NCBI GenBank assembly: GCA_002361735.1
Contig: DETS01000123.1
Location: 1 to 7,871 of the forward strand
Source: Lachnospiraceae bacterium UBA3282
GTDB taxonomy: Bacteria > Bacillota > Clostridia > Lachnospirales > Lachnospiraceae
Direction: 5' to 3'
Length of the DNA stretch: 7,871 nt
Part shown: one piece after another, positions 6,022-7,871 of the stretch
How positions within the stretch are numbered: position 1 is the stretch's first letter
Layout: each line of letters starts with the position of its first letter
The notes under the pieces: model-generated
Database searches by the model: none
Told to the model about the DNA's origin: nothing
Seen by the model: only the letters and a program-made list of their open reading frames with translations
Program-made: the position numbers and the translations under genes

Positions 6022-7072
6022 TTATTTCGCCGCTGCGATCTCTGCTTTCAAAGCCTCAGTCAGCTTGGGAACGATCTTATTCAGGTCGCCCACTACGCCG
6101 TAATCAGCCACATCGAAGATCGGTGCATCCGCATCCTTGTTGATGGCAATGATGATGTCGGACTCCTCCATACCTGCCACGTGCTGGATCGCGCCGGAGA
6201 TACCGATTGCGAAATACACGTTCGGGCGGACGGTCTTACCGGTCTGTCCTACCTGCAGATCCTTCGGCTTCCAGCCGGAATCCACAACTGCACGGGAGCA
6301 GCTTACAGTGCCGCCAAGCACCTCAGCCAAATCCTCCAAAATCTTAAAGTTCTCAGGGCTGCCAACGCCACGACCGCCGGATACGAGAATCTTAGCATCC
6401 ATAATATCCACGGTCTCTGCCACAGATTTCACAATGTCCAGAATCTCCACGTACTTATTGTCGGGAGTAAAGCCGGGATTGAACTCCTCTACGTTTGCCT
6501 TTGCGCCCTTGATGGGAGTCAATCTTTCTGCATAACGCCTGCACGCACCGTCGCCATCTGAGGACGATTGTAAGGACATGCAATGGTAGCGATGGTGTTA
6601 CCGCCGAATGCCGGACGAGTCATCAGCAGCTGGTTATGAAGCTGTTCCTGACCGGGATGTGGGCTGGAGCGGGAAATCACCGATCTCCAGAACGGTACAG
6701 TCAGCCGTCAGACCGGTTGCCACTCTCGCGGAAACTCTCGGGCCCAGAGTCTCTTCCGATCGCGGTAGCGCCTACCAGCATAATCTCGGGTTTATACTTG
6801 TTGATTACGGATGCCAGTGCATGTGCGTAAGGCTCCGTTCTGTAATCCTTCAATTCGGGATCGTCCACAACGATCACCTTGTCCGCGCCGTACTCGGCGA
6901 GCTGATCCGCCAGTCCCTTAATTCCGGAACCGATGAGTACCGCGGTTACTTCCGTATTTAAGTCCTTCGCCAGGTCCTTCGCCTTGCCAAGCAGCTCGAA
7001 CGCGATGCTGCTGACCTCATTGTCCACCTGCTGCGCAAAGACATATACACCCTTGTATTCTTCTAAATTCAT
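6022..7072 (-). CDS. etfA: Electron transfer flavoprotein alpha subunit, frame broken by three indels as written
   Basis: EtfA is the FAD-holding subunit of the EtfAB heterodimer. In clostridia it passes electrons between NADH, ferredoxin and acyl-CoA dehydrogenases such as butyryl-CoA dehydrogenase. The N-terminal part (7072 to about 6748) reads MNLEEYKGVYVFAQQVDNEV to VGATAIGRD. A second frame gives LGPRVSARVATGLTADCTVL, a third HPGQEQLHNQLLMTRPAFGG to PQMATVRAGVMQK. The ORF ending at 6022 gives LTPIKGAKANVEEF, SGGRGVGSPENF and the FAD-site signature GISGAIQHVAGM to APIFDVADYGVVGDL. Frame changes fall at about 6746-6748 (one extra base), 6659-6676 (one extra) and 6522-6524 (one missing, or two extra). 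Corrected, the protein is about 349 residues, normal for EtfA, with no N-terminal ferredoxin domain. The ATG at 7070-7072 has GAGG 6 bases upstream. It follows etfB by 48 bases. Conservation around each lesion suggests sequence errors or very recent decay. Confidence 0.9.
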
Positions 7073-7120
7073 TTTATACCTCTTTCTGCGCACTCGTTTT
7101 ACGCGTATTTCTTGCAACTG

Positions 7121-7871
7121 TTAGATGACATGTTTAACTTTGAGCTTATCAACAATGTAGCTTACGGACTCGTCAGGATCAAGGGAAACCTTCTCGCCAG
7201 CGCCCTTTCTCACCTTGTCGGAAGCCTTCGCAATCTTGGTCGGTGAACCCTTAAGACCTAAGATTCGCGTCGTCAACATCCTTAAGATCCGCTCTGCCCC
7301 ACACGGTAATCTCCTGCTTGTAAGCATCGAAGATACCGCCGGGAGTCATATAACGAGGCTCATTCAGTTCGGAAAGAGCAGTGATCAGGCAGGGCATCTT
7401 AGCCTTAACCACATGATATCTGTCCTCATACTGACGCTCAACGATCACGCTGTCGCCCTCGATCTTGATATCCTGCGCATAGGAGATCACCGGAATATTA
7501 AGATGCTCGGAAATCTGCGGGCCAACCTGCGCGGTATCGCCGTCGATCGCCTGACGGCCTGTAATAATCAGATCATAGTCCAGATTTCTGATCGCACCGG
7601 CAAGCGTCGTGGAGGTAGCCCAGGTATCAGCACCACCAAGGACTCTGTCTGTCACCAGAACGCCCTTGTCCGCACCCATTGCCATAGCCTCACGCAGAAC
7701 CTCCTCAGCCTTCGGAAGACCCATCGTCACAACCGTAACCTCTGCACCGTACTGATCCTTTAATCTGAGCGCCGCTTCCAGACCTGCTTTATCATCAGGG
7801 TTCATGATAGTGAGCATAGCGCCTCTGTCAAGAGTTCCGTCCGGATTAAACTTAACGCCGCCTGCGGTATC
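7121..7871 (-). CDS. etfB: Electron transfer flavoprotein beta subunit, 5' end cut by window edge, one frameshift as written
   Basis: EtfB pairs with EtfA and, in bifurcating clostridial complexes, binds NAD(H) and a second flavin. The window begins within the N-terminus at DTAGGVKFNPDGTLDRGAML, so about 12 codons (normally MKIVVCIKQVP-like) are missing. Recognisable parts are INPDDKAGLEAALRLK-like (as IMNPDDKAGLEAALRLKDQ), VTVVTMGLPKAEEVLREAMA, GADTWATSTTLAGAI, IITGRQAIDGDTAQVGPQIS, PVISYAQDIKI and RQYEDRYHVVKAKMPCLITA. After DLKDVDDANL one extra base (about 7259) breaks the frame, which resumes as GLKGSPTKIAKASDKVRKGA and ends SYIVDKLKVKHVI. Corrected total length would be about 261 residues, typical of EtfB. 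Its promoter and any acyl-CoA dehydrogenase partner (bcd) would lie beyond the right edge; their presence is inference. Confidence 0.92.

Noticed and set aside
6522..6748. Programmed ribosomal frameshifting in etfA
   Set aside because: Three separate shifts are needed, none has a convincing slippery heptamer, and EtfA is not known to use recoding.

Overview
The window looks like chromosomal DNA from a Gram-positive anaerobe of the Clostridia, most likely a Lachnospiraceae-type gut bacterium. This is inferred from the bacterial-type glutaminyl-tRNA synthetase, a DUF2225 zinc-finger-like protein, an etfB-etfA pair of the kind used with acyl-CoA dehydrogenases in clostridial fermentation, GGAGG-like ribosome binding sites and TATAAT promoters. 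No 16S gene or other taxonomic marker is present, so the assignment is tentative. Every gene I can support lies on the minus strand, so transcription runs from the right end to the left.

Layout in the direction of transcription. (1) 7871-6022: etfB, missing only about its first dozen codons at the window edge, then etfA. They encode the two subunits of an electron transfer flavoprotein. As written, etfB carries one single-base indel and etfA three, all within about 740 bases, while the other genes are intact. (2) 5992-5886: two consecutive intrinsic terminators close the etf operon. (3) 5830-2398: an apparent three-gene operon. It has a single-pass membrane protein with a large exported domain (unrecognised), a 78-residue protein with a Cys-Cys pair (unrecognised), and a DHH/DHHA1 phosphoesterase. 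The phosphoesterase has an unusual 190-residue C-terminal extension that appears to hold two copies of a small module I associate with phage proteins. (4) 2397-2021: a putative terminator, a TATAAT promoter, a possible 56-residue hydrophobic protein and a 13-bp hairpin in front of glnS. (5) 2020-350: glnS, intact and full length. Its second ATP-binding motif (KMSKS-type) reads VTGKR. (6) 299-1: the N-terminal 99 codons of a DUF2225 protein, probably with its own promoter inside the end of glnS as well as read-through from glnS.

Functionally this is mostly a housekeeping region (translation, energy metabolism, nucleotide or short-RNA turnover). The most original part is the membrane protein / small Cys protein / DHH-fusion operon, for which I know of no described joint function. 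No mobile elements, CRISPR arrays, tRNAs or rRNAs were seen. No gene-free stretch exceeds 300 bases.
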